A stretch of 64,000 nucleotides of DNA from Schistocephalus solidus (taxonomy: Eukaryota > Platyhelminthes > Cestoda > Diphyllobothriidea > Diphyllobothriidae), in NCBI GenBank assembly GCA_017591395.1, contig WEDG01001318.1, forward strand, positions 38,123 through 102,122. Direction: 5' to 3'. The translations under genes and the position numbers were made by a program. The notes beneath the pieces are model-generated. The model was not told the origin of the DNA. It saw only the letters and a list, made by a program, of their open reading frames with translations, and searched no databases. How positions within the stretch are numbered: position 1 is the first letter of the stretch; every line of letters begins with the position of its first letter. Positions 30,565 to 41,226 of the stretch are shown here, piece after piece.

Positions 30565-30965
30565 CACTATTTCTGTGCGTATCCTGCAACACCAGGTTCT
30601 TGCAGATACCCCTGCTGTGACAAAGGAGATTGCCGCAGCGCTGACGCAGCTGAAGTGATACACGCATTTGTTTTACTGTGCTGAAGATGTCTGAAAATCT
30701 TACACTTACTTTCTTTGATTGACATTTCTACTCACGCCATCACCTCGTGGCTAAAATGGTTCCGCATACGGATTTGACATGGCGTAACAGAGCCCAGATA
30801 ATCACTTTATTCGTTGATGACAGGCACCCGGAAAATTCTAAATTTTGTGATTCCTTTTAACAGAGTTCTGCCATATCGCATCACCTGGGCCACAGCTGCG
30901 TTCATTTTCAGAAAATAATTCACATCGATGTGGTCTTCAACGAAATTTATATTTTGCGTCATCAG
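30565..30965 (-). repeat. Copy B of a local inverted repeat, truncated
   Basis: On the minus strand this matches 33,435-33,841 (copy A) with many differences (I estimate near 88 percent by eye). A frame 31,121-30,807 reads HIDVNYFLKMNAAVAQVMRY through the unit, but copy A breaks it, so coding is unproven. The right-arm counterpart (44,163-44,801) is longer and much closer to copy A. Confidence 0.6.
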
Positions 30966-31559
30966 ACCCCAAAAACTTACAACTTTCTTTTTCGAATAGC
31001 AGTTGTCTTCAGATAAGCGGGGATTACATAATGTCGGAGAAAAAGGTTTAAGATACAGACACATTCCATGTTCTGAAAACCTTTTAACATCATCGACTTT
31101 TGGTGGCAGTGAGGTTCGCAAAAAGTCCTTCAGAAATTCTAAAAGAACGTGAGCTTATTTTTCTCCACCCGCCTATTTTTAAAACACTGGTTCAGCTCTC
31201 TAAGATGGCTGTCAGGCAACCCTATCTTTGATATAGAGTCCAAACAGAGAAACATAGTGGGAATAGAGTTGCTAACTTTTAAGATTAGCTCACACTTAAC
31301 TTTTATGTCATAAAACATGCAGCGGACCCTATCAGAATCCTTTGTTCTCAGCAGAAGCTTGTCTCAATAACTGATTCGACATGTCTCAATACACCCGGTT
31401 GCCAGACTGTCGGGGTTATCGTCCGGATTCGGTTGATGGACACCGCGTGGGATTACTCGAGTATTTTTAAATTTTTGCCCTATTAACCTCTTCAGTATTG
31501 TAACTGTGATTTCAAACACAGGCAACCTTAACAGTCATGTTGACCTGGACGTCCACTCA
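30966..31559. other. Noncoding stretch, no gene seen
   Basis: Contains the point (about 30,950) where the right arm carries about 930 bp not present here. No recognised family. Confidence 0.4.
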
Positions 31560-31855
31560 ATGGTTTGCGCGCACGCCTCAATGACCAATACTTACGTTCA
31601 AAACCAACGATTACTAATCCAGTTCCGACCGCCCGCAGGCACTCGCGATTCACTCGTACCTCTCTCCAACGCAAGAAGCTCCACTCTGGTAATGCTTTGC
31701 GCGTGGGAATTGAGCATACTACGCTTAAGACACTGAGGGCTGACACTAGCATCACAATTTTACCAGCAGACAAAAGAACGTTCCACACTTGTGCCGGAAT
31801 ATGTACCCTGAATGGCTTTCTGAGTAGATGCAAAGAGGCTGCAACGAAGTGAATA
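31560..31855 (+). pseudogene. Penelope-like element fragment, N-terminal part of the reverse transcriptase
   Basis: The frame 31,565-31,852 reads ARLNDQYLRSKPTITNPVPT and, further on, EHTTLKTLRADTSITILPADK. The 'L-ADTSI-ILPADKG' motif opens the conserved reverse-transcriptase region of Penelope-like elements. It differs from the PLE at 37,100 (KDIIILPTDKGG), so it belongs to another lineage. Only this fragment remains; the sequence ends without the catalytic part. Confidence 0.65.
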
Positions 31856-32690
31856 TCGGAAGTAGGAGAAGGCACTCGGTTTTTCCGGTGTGAACGGAGT
31901 CAGGGAAATCATGAGGAGGCCCGTGCCGGTTTCAGGAGCTGCAGGATGAGTGTGAGCTACCTTCAAAGGGTCGATTTAAAACAACCTCGGTGCGATCGTC
32001 TTGGGTGATTCTGAACTGCTTGATTGCGCATGATTTGAATCGACAGGATTCATCATAGAGATAAAATTGCCACACTCCCTCACTGGTCCCAACTTCAACA
32101 GCTCTCCTTTATCAGATCTCCGAATCAGGACTCAACAACAGGACTGGAGAAGTGTGCATCAATATATTCACCATTTGTGAACGTCTGAGTTCAGACTGAG
32201 ATTTACCCAATTGGACAAAATCCCTTGCTTGTTTGATATGTTGACTGGATTTCCGGTCTCATCTGACTAGTTTGCTAAACCTCCAGTACTATCGGAAACA
32301 CGTGAGCATACAAAAGGCTTGTGGGCTGATCGGTAATGCAGCGTTCTAACACGCCCTTTTTCAGTTTAGTGATATGATTTGATCTTGTGGCTTTACTTCC
32401 TATATAATTATCATTTGCAGCTTGAGTTCTTATGTGACCCTAGCTGTTACGACCTTCTGGCCCGGTTCCGTATGCGAAGAGAAGAGAAGTGGGACGCCAG
32501 TTGGAGGAAAGTGTATTCTGTACATAATTATCGGAGAAGGGGTAGGAAAAAGATGCCGACCGGACACAGGTACGGAGACTCATGAAGAGTTTTGCTCAGA
32601 TTACATACAACCATCGGACTCAGTTCCACTTTGAGAAGAAGTGGAAAGGCCATTAGGGTGGCGTTTTTTCCGCAAAGAAACGCCGTCGTA
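31856..32690. other. Noncoding stretch, no gene seen
   Basis: No recognised motif. A short frame 32,379-32,585 is charged and unlike any family I know; its mirror (42,088-41,840, minus) keeps part of the text, which reflects the duplication and not selection. Confidence 0.4.
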
Positions 32691-32691
32691 G

Positions 32692-33081
32692 TCATAGCAC
32701 CCGACGCGCGGCAAGCGCTGTGCCTGCGTGCGCGTCTGTCCGCTGGGGTGATGAGTGGCGAGTGAATGAGAAAAACGTCCTATGAGAGTTAATCACTGGT
32801 CCATTGATCAGTGAATGGGGGTGAAGTTTGCTGGCTCGCGTGATTGGCTGACCCCAGAGGCTGTGTAATGATGCTGTTGGGTCGCTTTGAAAACCGTGAT
32901 CATGTGAGAGAAGTGAAAGCCGCCACACCAAGCCCGCCCCCATCCCCTCCCTAGATCCAGCTTGGTAAACCAAGTGCGGCCCTAGCAGGCGGTATCGGTG
33001 TATATCCAGAGCTGCATTCAGACCGGCTGCGAAATCATACCCAGATGCAAGCATTGCCGGTGGATATCTTGAAGGCAACAT
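32692..33081 (-). other. Unassigned open frame in a repeat-like block
   Basis: The minus-strand frame opens MLPSRYPPAMLASGYDFAAG and runs 129 codons; the mirror starts at 41,351 (+) but shifts frame after about 60 codons. No domain is recognised. I treat it as a repeat-derived frame of unknown nature. Confidence 0.25.
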
Positions 33082-33208
33082 TTAGCGCGCCCCATTCATA
33101 GCAATCCACTGGGTGGTGAACACCGTCTGAATGAAGATGCTCAACTTCGTGATTACTTCTACTTAACCCGAAATGTTTTTGATTTCATAATACAGAAACA
33201 AACCCCTG

Positions 33209-33841
33209 GAGACGGGTACACAGAGTTTCATCTTGTGGAATATTGCGGAGCAAGCCACAAGGCCTACTGCCTTAACTGCAGAAAGGAAATTCGGATTAAT
33301 AAGACTGCCTTTCTTAAGGGACGCAAAAGTTAGCTGGTAAGACGACGTCCGATGACAGTTATCACGAGTGCTTACCCCCGCAGTGAACTTGCGCCATTTC
33401 TTCGCCAACTCTCCCTCATGCGCTTGAAGTTAGAGACCGACTTTCGTTGAAGGCCACATCGATGTGAATTATTTCTGCAAAATGAACGCCAGCTTTGTGG
33501 CCAGCTGATGCGATATGGCAGAACTCTGTTAGAAGGGAATCACAAATTTAGAATTTCCAGGTGCCTGTCATCCAACGAATAAAAGTAATTATCTGGGCTA
33601 TTTACGCCATTCAAATCCGAAGGAACCATTTAGCCACGAGGTGATAGCGTGAGTAGAAATGTCAATCAAAATTGTGTGTAAGATTCCAGACATCTTCAGC
33701 ACAGTAAAACAAAACGCGTTGTATCACTTCAACTGCGTCAGCGCTGCCAGCGTCTCCTTTGTCACAGCGAGGTATCTGCAAGCCTGAGTGTTGCAGGATA
33801 CCACACAAAGTAGTGCCTAATAGGGCGATTGCAGTGACCTG
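33209..33841 (+). repeat. Copy A of a local inverted repeat
   Basis: About 630 bp that recurs inverted at 30,565-30,965 (truncated) and, in the right arm, at 40,589-41,226 (mirror of A) and 44,163-44,801 (full copy B, same orientation as A). A frame in it reads EYCGASHKAYCLNCRKEIRI with a C-x2-C pair, then stops; I cannot assign it to a family. Confidence 0.7.
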
Positions 33842-34584
33842 ACAAGTGTTTATTACCTCCAATTATCGGATGGTAAACTTAAACACAAAGACAGAAATTT
33901 GCCTGTAGTGGAGCCTAGACCTCTCTCTTTGGTTGTTTAAACGCCGTACTGATCAATGAAACGGTGCTTAGTTTCACTCTTCACAGTCTAATAAGGTTAA
34001 GGCGTCCAATTGCGACAAAATGTTGTGATTTTATGCGAAAGTCACAGGAAGCTAGCTATATTCTCAAAATGACGCCGGTAAATCGACAAATGCAGGTATA
34101 GAACTGCGTCTTACCTAGGCTATGTCCGGTAATTACAAATCATATAGAAATTTTAAGCAGGCTTTGCCATGGATTTACGGTGATGGAAAATAGTATAAAT
34201 AAGCAATTTTTCAAATCCAGAAAATTTTTTAGGTTGCATATGAAAATTTGGCTGCCAACTTTTTGCAATGCTGCTGTCTCCATCAGTCATAATACGGTGA
34301 AAACCCTTCACTGTACTTACAACAGCCTCACAGTTTTTAAATGTTTCCTTCTATGAAAATGCTATTGAGCATGAGCTTCCCTGGTACAGTTTCATGAGAG
34401 AAAATATTCACTAAGAAAACTATATCTGCTCTTAAGCGTTCGAGGAAGTTATTTCGTCTACTTATCCACAGGAACTAGAGTTCTTGCCTCAGTTGGCTTC
34501 ATTAAGCATATGAAGCATCGTGCTGACCGATAGTATCGTTAATAGATGTACACAATTATAAGATTTTAAAGCGGTTTTTCCATA
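33842..34584. other. Noncoding stretch before the Penelope element
   Basis: AT-rich, nearly identical to its mirror (39,440-40,588), except that the right arm carries about 414 extra bases at the point corresponding to 34,257. It may be the 5' part of the Penelope insertion, but no coding text is readable. Confidence 0.4.
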
Positions 34585-35350
34585 AATTAAATCCATTGAC
34601 AAAGGATCGGGAAACATCTGTTGACAACTCTGGAGAGTTTCTGGACAAAATTACAAAGTACTCAACGTTGCGGCAGATTAAATAATGCTATCTTTCGAAG
34701 TTGTTTCTCCCTGCACGTCTATAACTTCAGATTTGGCTAGGCAATACACAAAAGAATTACACCGTCCCTATGGCATGGATGTTCCTACATCTGTCGAACT
34801 TGAACTCTTGGACTCATGTCTAGAAACGAAGTTTTCATTCTCACAAGAGTTCTATCAACAGCGAAAGGGAGCTCCTATGGGCTCACCCATCTCTGGCTTC
34901 CTAGTGGAAGTAACGATGCAAAAATTAGAAGCTACTGCCCTACCACTGGTTACCCCCAAGTTATGGGTACGCTACATTGATGACACGCTTTTCATCGTTA
35001 AAAGGGACCGACTGGAAACACTGCACGGTATTTTAAATTCGACGATACCTGAAATCACCTTTACGCTCAAAAAGAAATTGACAACCAACTATCTTTCTTG
35101 ACGTCCTCGTACAGCGAAAGACAAACGGAACCTTTCAAAAATCAGTTTAACGCAAAAAAAACTAATGCATAAGTTATCCTACATCACGAGAGCAACTACC
35201 TTGTCGCTCACAAACGAAAGACAGTCAAAACCCTCATCAATCAAGCAAAAACCCACTGTTCTACCAACGAATTTTACCGAATTGAACTTACTTATCTGTT
35301 TAAACTGTTCTCTAGCAACGTTCACCCTAGAGGTTTTGTGCATCGATGCA
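34585..35350 (+). pseudogene. Penelope reverse transcriptase, broken
   Basis: Penelope reverse transcriptases are related to telomerase and prime at nicked or exposed DNA ends. Before a frameshift near 34,680 it reads TSVDNSGEFLDKI; then 34,685-35,101 gives MLSFEVVSPCTSIT, the motif QRKGAPMGSPISGFL (about 34,859-34,905) and the catalytic box WVRYIDDTLFIVKRD (about 34,965-35,010). The family's PMGSPISG and Y-DDT-V motifs are intact. Frameshifts near 35,085 and 35,160 break the thumb. Confidence 0.85.
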
Positions 35351-35845
35351 TAAGACGTCAGAAATTAAAATAAAAGGGTAGGTTACTAGATTTGTCACGA
35401 TCACGCGCCCAAACTAAAAAACCAGCGATCACTTCCATACATTAAGAACGTGTTTGACTTCGTTGAAAGACACCTGAGGAAGCACCAAATTAACGTGGCG
35501 AACAAACCAACGACTACACTTCCACCCAGCTCATACACTCTAAGGATAGGGTTGGATATTCAAATAAATAGTCGTTGACAAGATCCCATGTAGCAGTTGC
35601 AGGGTGGTGTATTGCGGCTAAAAAGGAAAATTGAAAGTAACAAGCTTGCAAGGACACCAGTTGGCTGTAAAGACACGAAACTACTAGTCTCAAAGTGCCA
35701 TGCATATACTAGAAACTGAGCGCCAATTTTCATAGGTCAGAGCTTGCATTCTTAGCTTCTGCTCATCCAAGAAAGACTGGGAATTCTTGGAGGCCATTCA
35801 CTTCGATGACTCGTGTATAAATCGGCACATCGAATTGGATGCCAT
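34585..35845 (+). mobile_element. Penelope-like element 1, left-arm copy
   Basis: The order is reverse-transcriptase palm, thumb region in broken frames, then the extreme C terminus of the GIY-YIG endonuclease (EFLEAIHFDDSCINRHIELD near 35,779-35,840). The N-terminal half is missing. It is followed without a gap by a piece of a second Penelope element. The mirror copy is 38,180-39,440. Confidence 0.8.
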
Positions 35846-35881
35846 AATTTTGGCGCCCAATTAGAACTACTTGGTTCCTTT

Positions 35882-36214
35882 TCCTTCGATTTCTCTCTCC
35901 CATGTGAAGCATGTGATGCCGTGTATCTTGGCCAGACAGGAAAATTCGCCTCTGCACGCATCTATGAACATCAGTTAGCAGCAAAGGGGCGGGACCATCT
36001 GTCCCGTGTAGCTATACTTACCCTAGACATCGGGCGCACCTTCACTTGAGATAAAACTCGGATGGTCGCCGCCTGTCCATTCAAGAATGCTCGAGAGTTC
36101 CTCGAGGCGATGCACGCAGATGAGTCATGCATCAACGGTCTTATGGAGTTGGATGTGGCGTACAGAAATCTCAAGGAGAAGTGGAAGATACGAGAACCAA
36201 TCAGGACAGGCTGA
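35882..36214 (+). pseudogene. GIY-YIG endonuclease domain of a Penelope-like element
   Basis: The frame reads DFSLPCEACDAVYLGQTGK (about 35,888-35,944), where the C-x2-C pair and the 'VYLGQTGK' segment are the Penelope form of the GIY-YIG motif, then ASARIYEHQLAAKGRDHLSR with the conserved arginine and EH pair. A stop at 36,047 and a frameshift separate this from CPFKNAREFLEAMHADESC and VAYRNLKEKWKIREP, ending at TGA 36,212-36,214. The domain nicks target DNA for element insertion. Domain identity is secure; the copy is inactive. Confidence 0.8.
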
Positions 36215-36309
36215 TACACTCGGCGGCGCTCAATGGCCCAAATGTCACGCCATGATACAATTTTCGCGCAGTTACAATGATAACTGTTTTTGCCACATTT
36301 TCTACCCGC

Positions 36310-36368
36310 TTGCGACTGACGACGATCCGGAGAACCATTGTTGAAGATTTACGCAATAAAGCTCCTTT
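36310..36368 (+). ncRNA. Possible hammerhead ribozyme remnant, Penelope element 2
   Basis: CTGACGA at 36,316-36,322 is followed by a weak hairpin (CCGG-AGAA-CC), GAAGA at 36,343-36,347 and TTTA...TAAA. Positions correspond to the better candidate at 18,148. The GAAA box is GAAG here and the stem is poor, so this copy is probably decayed if it was a ribozyme. Confidence 0.25.
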
Positions 36369-36407
36369 ACCCATAGCACGTACGTAACTTCAACTTTATT
36401 TCCTGGG

Positions 36408-38110
36408 ATGCCTACTTTCCATTACTTATGTATTAATTATGAATGCAATGTCTTGCTCCAAGCCAGACGGTGGGAAAAATGTGCAATTTGCGAAATTCTA
36501 ACGCGAGAACAGTTAGCATTTCTACAAAGATGCCGGAACAAACAGATTTTACCGAAGTTTGTACACGTGAAACCAGCCATTAAGTCTACCCTCGGATACC
36601 AAATTGCGACCATTTACGGGCGAAGCATGCTTGGTGCTTTCATAACTGATACCCATCTCCGACTCCAAAAATTATAACTTTCTCAGGAGCGGTACATGGA
36701 GATTTGCCAAGAACAGCTTCCTTCACAAATATTTAAATCCCTAAACGACACGATTGCACGCGTTTCAGAACGCGAACGATAGAAGAAGAGGACTGTTTTA
36801 AACAGAAAATGGTTTCACACTTCACAAACCAACCGACACAAACCAAAAGTGTTCAAAAGAACGTAGTAAATCTGTATTCGAGAATCCTCACGACAACGGA
36901 AGACAGTGTGCTTTCCAAAGGTCTGAAGTACAATCTGCCTCAAACTATTTGGGTTTTCTTGCAAGCTTGGAATCCATCATATCGACTGCGAACCTCACAG
37001 AAGACGAACGGTTAACTATCCGAAATAGTACCATTCAAGCCTTAAAAGACCGGAAACATTTTTCAGTACTATTACATGACAAGAGGAAAGCGGTAAAGGG
37101 TCCTAAAACTGACAAGGACATTATCATTCTCCCCACAGACAAAGGAGGCTCGATTGCGGTTTTGAGCAAAACGAACTACAATGAGAAGATGCTGTTATTT
37201 GTTAGAAGATGGATCCACCTACAAACCACTCTCTGCGGACCCTACAAAGAAACAGAATTCATTTATTGAATGATGGCCTGCCTAAAGTCCACAAAACTGA
37301 AGCTCCACTGCGAGAGATAGTCTCATTACTCAATGCGCCTAAATACAAAATTTCAAGTGTTTATTCCAAAAGCTTCATCCGCTTACGAGGAATTGTGGAA
37401 CCTCAATTGAGAATTCAACGGAGTTTCTATAGCAATTAAAAGAAACCACAATCTCCACAGACGAAATAATGGTCTCCATCGATGCCGTTTTCCTCTTCAC
37501 GCCTATACTGTTAGCCCTAGCAAAACAATACACAGAGGAACTTCTGTTGTCCCACGAAACGGATGTTCCAGTAGCGGCCGTACTCAAACTCATGGACCTA
37601 TGTTTAGAAACGTACTTTTCCTTCGACTGAAAATGCTAAAGGCAACTGAAAGGAGCTCCAGTGTGGTCACCCATCTCTGGTTTTCCCGCCGAAATCACAA
37701 TGCAGAAACTCGAGGCCACTGCTCTTCCGGTTGTTAATCCTGAATTCTGGTTGAATTTTGTAGACGACACATTTGTTGTCGTTAAAATCGACCGACTGGA
37801 AATGCTCCGTAACACCATCAACTCCACAATTCCGGGACTTCAATTCACACAATAAATTACCATTCCTGGATGTTCTCGTGCAAAGAAAGACCGACGGAAC
37901 ACTATGCAAATCGGTTTATTGAAAGGAAACGTATACCGAAGTCATTCTACCTTATGAGAGCAATCAGCCCATCGCTCACAAACGGAGTACTGTTAGCAGT
38001 CTGCTCAGTCGAGCAAATACGCATTGCTCCAACGAAGAAGGCTATCGAATTGAACTGAATTATTTGTGTGAGTTATTTTTGCAGAACGGGTACCCTAACA
38101 ATTTTGTAGG
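36408..38110 (+). pseudogene. Penelope protein (N-terminal domain and reverse transcriptase), broken
   Basis: An N-terminal frame of 89 codons (36,408-36,677) opens MPTFHYLCINYECN. After breaks, LESIISTANLTEDERLTIRN (about 36,965-37,025) and DKDIIILPTDKGGSIAVL (37,110-37,163) match the Penelope N-terminal reverse-transcriptase region. LPKVHKTEAPLREIVS (37,276-37,325) is the fingers motif. VWSPISGFPAEITMQKLEAT (37,661-37,720) and NFVDDTFVVVK (about 37,753-37,785) are the GSPISG and catalytic DD motifs. The thumb text YRIELNYLCELFLQNGYPN ends near 38,100. Confidence 0.82.
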
Positions 38111-38120
38111 CCGATGCTTG
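36408..38120 (+). mobile_element. Penelope-like element 3, N-terminal half and reverse transcriptase
   Basis: It begins right after the 3' region of element 2 and runs through the N-terminal domain and the reverse transcriptase to about 38,120. The palindrome fold-back point at 38,133/38,134 cuts it before its endonuclease. Most of it lies in the spacer and so is present only once in the window. Many frameshifts are present. Confidence 0.8.
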
Positions 38121-38179
38121 AGAGGACATACATCGAAGGAAAAGGAACCAAGTAGTTCTAATTGGGCGCCAAAATTATG

Positions 38180-39440
38180 GCATCCAATTCGATGTGCCGA
38201 TTTATACACGAGTCATCGAAGTGAATGGCCTCCAAGAATTCCCAGTCTTTCTTGGATGAGCAGAAGCTAAGAATGCAAGCTCTGACCTATGCAAATTGGC
38301 GTTCAGTTTCTAGTATATGCATGGCACTTTGAGACTAGTAGTTTCGTGTCTTTACAGCCAACTGGTGTCCTTGCAAGCTTGTTACTTTCAATTTTCCTTT
38401 TTAGCCGCAATACACCACCCTGCAACTGCTACATGGGATCTTGTAAACGACTATTTATTTGAATATCCAACCCTATCCTTAGAGTGTATGAGCTGGGTGG
38501 AAGTGTAGTCGTTGGTTTGTTCGCCACGTTAATTTGGTGCTTCCTCAGGTGTCTTTTCAACGAGGTCAAACACGTTCTTAATGTATGGAAGTGATCGCTG
38601 GTTTTTAAGTTTGGGCGCGTGATCGCGACAAATCTAGTAACTTACCCTTTTCTTTTAATTCCTGACGTCTTATGCATCGATGCACAAAACCTCTAGGGTA
38701 AACGTTGCTAGAGAACAGTTTAAACAGATAAGTAAGTTCAATTCGGTAAAATTCGTTGGTAGAACAGTGGGTTTTTGCTTGATTGATGAGGGTTTTGACA
38801 GTCTTTCGTTTGTGAGCGACAAGGTAGTTGCTCTCGTGATGTAGGATAACTTATGCATTAGTTTTTTTGCGTTAAACTGATTTTTGAAAGGTTTCGTTTG
38901 TCTGTCGCTTTACGAGGACGTCAAGAAAAGATAGTTGGTTGTCAATTTCTTTTTCGAGCGTAAAGGTGATTTCAGGTATCGTCGAATTTAAAATACTGTG
39001 CAGTGTTTCCAGTCGGTCCCTTTTAACGATGAAAAGCGTGTCATCAATGTCGCGTACCCATAACTTGGGGGTAACCAGTGGTAGGGCAGTAGCTTCTAAA
39101 TTTTGCATCGTTACTTCCACTAGGAAGCCAGAGATGGGTGAGCCCATAGGAGCTCCCTTTCGCTGTTGATAGAACTCTTGCGAGAATGAAAACTTCGTTT
39201 CTAGACATGCGTCCAAGAGTTCAAGTACGACAGATGTAGGAACATCCATGCCATAGGGACGGTGTAATTCTTTTGTGTATTGCCTAGCCAAATCTGAAGT
39301 TATAGACGTGCAGGGAGAAACAACTTCGAAAGATAGCATTATTTAATCTGCCGCAACGTTGAGTACTTGTAATTTGTCCAGAAACTCTCCAGAGTTGTCA
39401 ACAGATGTTTCCCGATCCTTTGTCAATGGATTTAATTTAT
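38180..39440 (-). mobile_element. Penelope-like element 1, right-arm mirror copy
   Basis: Mirror of 34,585-35,845. The reverse-transcriptase frame 39,339-38,872 keeps PMGSPISG and the DDT box (VRDIDDTLFIVKRD, where the left copy has VRYIDDT) and is longer than the left one, continuing into EKEIDNQLSFLDVLVKRQTN. The few differences from the left copy are single bases, several of them indels. Confidence 0.85.
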
Positions 39441-39769
39441 GGAAAAACCACTTTAAAATCTTATAATTGTGTACATCTATTAACGATACTATCGGTCAGC
39501 ACGATGCTTCATATGCTAAATGAAGCCAACTGAGGCAAGAACTCTAGTTCCTGTGGATAAGTAGACGAAATAACTTCCTCGAACGCTTGAGACCAGATAT
39601 AGTTTTCTTAGTGAATATTTTCTCTCATGAAATGGTACCAGGGAAGCTCATGCTCAATAGCATTTCATAGAAGGAAACATTTAAAAACTGTGAGGCTGTT
39701 GTAAGTACAGTGAAGGGTTTTCACCGTATTATGACTGATGGAGACAGCAGCATTGCAAAAAGTTGGCTT

Positions 39770-40184
39770 CGTAAATTTTAACATATATCTTAGTGCTCAT
39801 TTGAGTCTCATGGAAGTGGTCAAGAATCTGGTTGGTTGCTGAGTCTCTGGCCCCAAAGCTAACATTAGCGATAATGCCCCTTCGAGCAAAAATCTCTTAA
39901 AGTCGTCGTTGAGCAGAATCTTTTGAGACGGATCAACAAGGAGAGCAGTTGGTATTTAGACCGGCAGAGATATAGAGAGGTTTAGTCCTTACTCTCAGGA
40001 GAACAGTAGTTAGGACAAATTATGATTAAAATTAAAATTTTACAATGAAGGGGATATCGGTTTCCTCGCATAACTGGAGAAGGTAGCTATGCTATATAAG
40101 AGACAAAGCCTCTGGCGCACGGCTGGAGGACCGGCGGTTTTCCATTCCCTATCTGTAATCCGTTTCGGGTGATTTGCAGCCAAA
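39770..40184. other. 414-bp block present only in the right arm
   Basis: The left arm joins TTTGGCTGCC directly to AACTTTTTGC near 34,257, whereas here about 414 bp lie between the matching sequences. The block holds CTATATAAGAG near 40,093, which could be a TATA box, and no coding frame. TTGGC and TTTGC at its edges resemble an imperfect 5-bp duplication, so an insertion is as possible as a deletion in the left arm. Confidence 0.7.
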
Positions 40185-40588
40185 TTTTCATATGCAACCT
40201 AAAAAATTTTCCGGATTTGAAAAATTGCTTATTTATACTATTTTCCATCACCGTAAATCCATGGCAAAGCCTGCTTAAAATTTCTATATGATTTGTAATT
40301 ACCGGACATAGCCTAGGTAGGACGCAGTTCTATACCTGCATTTGTCGATTTACCGGCGTCATTTGAGAATATAGCTAGCTTCCTGTGACTTTCTCATAAA
40401 ATCACAACATTTTGTCGCAATTGGACGCCTTAACCTTATTAGACTGTGAAGAGTGAAACTAAGCACCGTTTCATTGATCAGTACGGCGTTTAAACAACCA
40501 AAGAGAGAGGTCTAGGCTCCACTACAGGCAAATTTCTGTCTTGGTGTTTAAGTTTACCATCCGATAATTGGAGGTAATAAACACTTGT

Positions 40589-41226
40589 CAGGTCACTGCA
40601 ATCGCCCTATTAGGCACTACTTTGTGTGGTATCCTGCAACACTCAGGCTTGCAGATACCTCGCTGTGACAAAGGAGACGTTGGCAGCGCTGACGCAGTTG
40701 AAGTGATACAACGCGTTTTGTTTTACTGTGCTGAAGATGTCTGAAATCTTACACACAATTTTGATTGACATTTCTACTAACGCTATCACCTCGTGGCTAA
40801 ATGGTTCCTTCGGATTTGAATGGCGTAAATAGCCCAGATAATTACTTTTATTCGTTGGATGACAGGCACCTGGAAATTCTAAATTTGTGATTCCCTTCTA
40901 ACAGAGTTCTGCCATATCGCATCAGCTGGCCACAAAGCTGGCGTTCATTTTGCAGAAATAATTCACATCGATGTGGCCTTCAACGAAAATCGGTCTCTAA
41001 CTTCCAAGCGCATGAGGGGAGAGTTGGCGAAGAAATGGCGCAAGTTCACTGCGGGGGTAAGCACTCGTGATAACTGTCATCGGACGTCGTCTTACCAGCT
41101 AACTTTTTGCGTCCCTTAAGAAAGGCAGTCTTATTAATCCGAATTTCCTTTCTGCAGTTAAGGCAGTAGGCCTTGTGGCTTGCTCCGCAATATTCCACAA
41201 GATGAAGCTCTGTGCACCCGTCTCCA
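40589..41226 (-). repeat. Copy A of the local inverted repeat, right-arm mirror
   Basis: Mirror of 33,209-33,841, nearly identical. It shares with copy B at 44,163 the variant GGTGCACAGAGC where the left copy A has GGTACACAGAGT. Confidence 0.75.

Larger units (their letters stand above)
11279..35892 (+). repeat. Left arm of a 52-kb imperfect palindrome
   Basis: This 24.6-kb stretch recurs in reverse complement at 38,134-63,970. Matched landmarks include the LINE fingers (11,539 with 63,717), the tandem repeat (15,746 with 59,482), the kelch start (17,455 with 57,768), its stop (21,848 with 53,387), the PLE fragment (31,565 with 42,859) and the PLE reverse transcriptase (34,685 with 39,339). 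The sum of paired coordinates is about 74,022 for the innermost part, about 74,430 farther out, about 75,355 beyond that and about 75,235 outward, so collinearity is kept apart from two large insertions in the right arm. Confidence 0.95.
35850..36400 (+). mobile_element. Penelope-like element 2: GIY-YIG endonuclease end and 3' region
   Basis: A second element's C terminus, joined to element 1 near 35,846. The palindrome arm ends inside it at 35,892. It contains the endonuclease (to 36,214) and a 3' region with TGACGACGATCCGGAGAACC (about 36,318-36,337) and an AATAAAGC signal at 36,355-36,362, matching the Penelope 3' fragment at 18,150. The next element starts directly afterwards, a head-to-tail arrangement usual for Penelope elements. 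Confidence 0.72.
35893..38133. other. Unique spacer of the palindrome
   Basis: The 2.24 kb between the two arms has no inverted partner in the window. On the left the match is lost after CCTTTTCCTTCGAT (35,879-35,892), on the right before ATCGAAGGAAAAGG (38,134). Both edges lie inside Penelope coding sequence, with no adapter-like text at the turn that I can see. Confidence 0.85.

Noticed and set aside
32692..33081. Real protein from the 129-codon minus-strand frame
   Set aside because: The frame shifts in the nearly identical mirror after about 60 codons and has no known domain.
33170..33390. Small zinc-binding protein from the C-x2-C frame in copy A
   Set aside because: It lacks a start, ends early, contains an indel in one copy and lies in a repeat; no family is recognised.
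40093..40103. Promoter of a gene at the CTATATAAGAG in the right-arm-only block
   Set aside because: No transcript-like or coding sequence follows; the block may be a repeat fragment.
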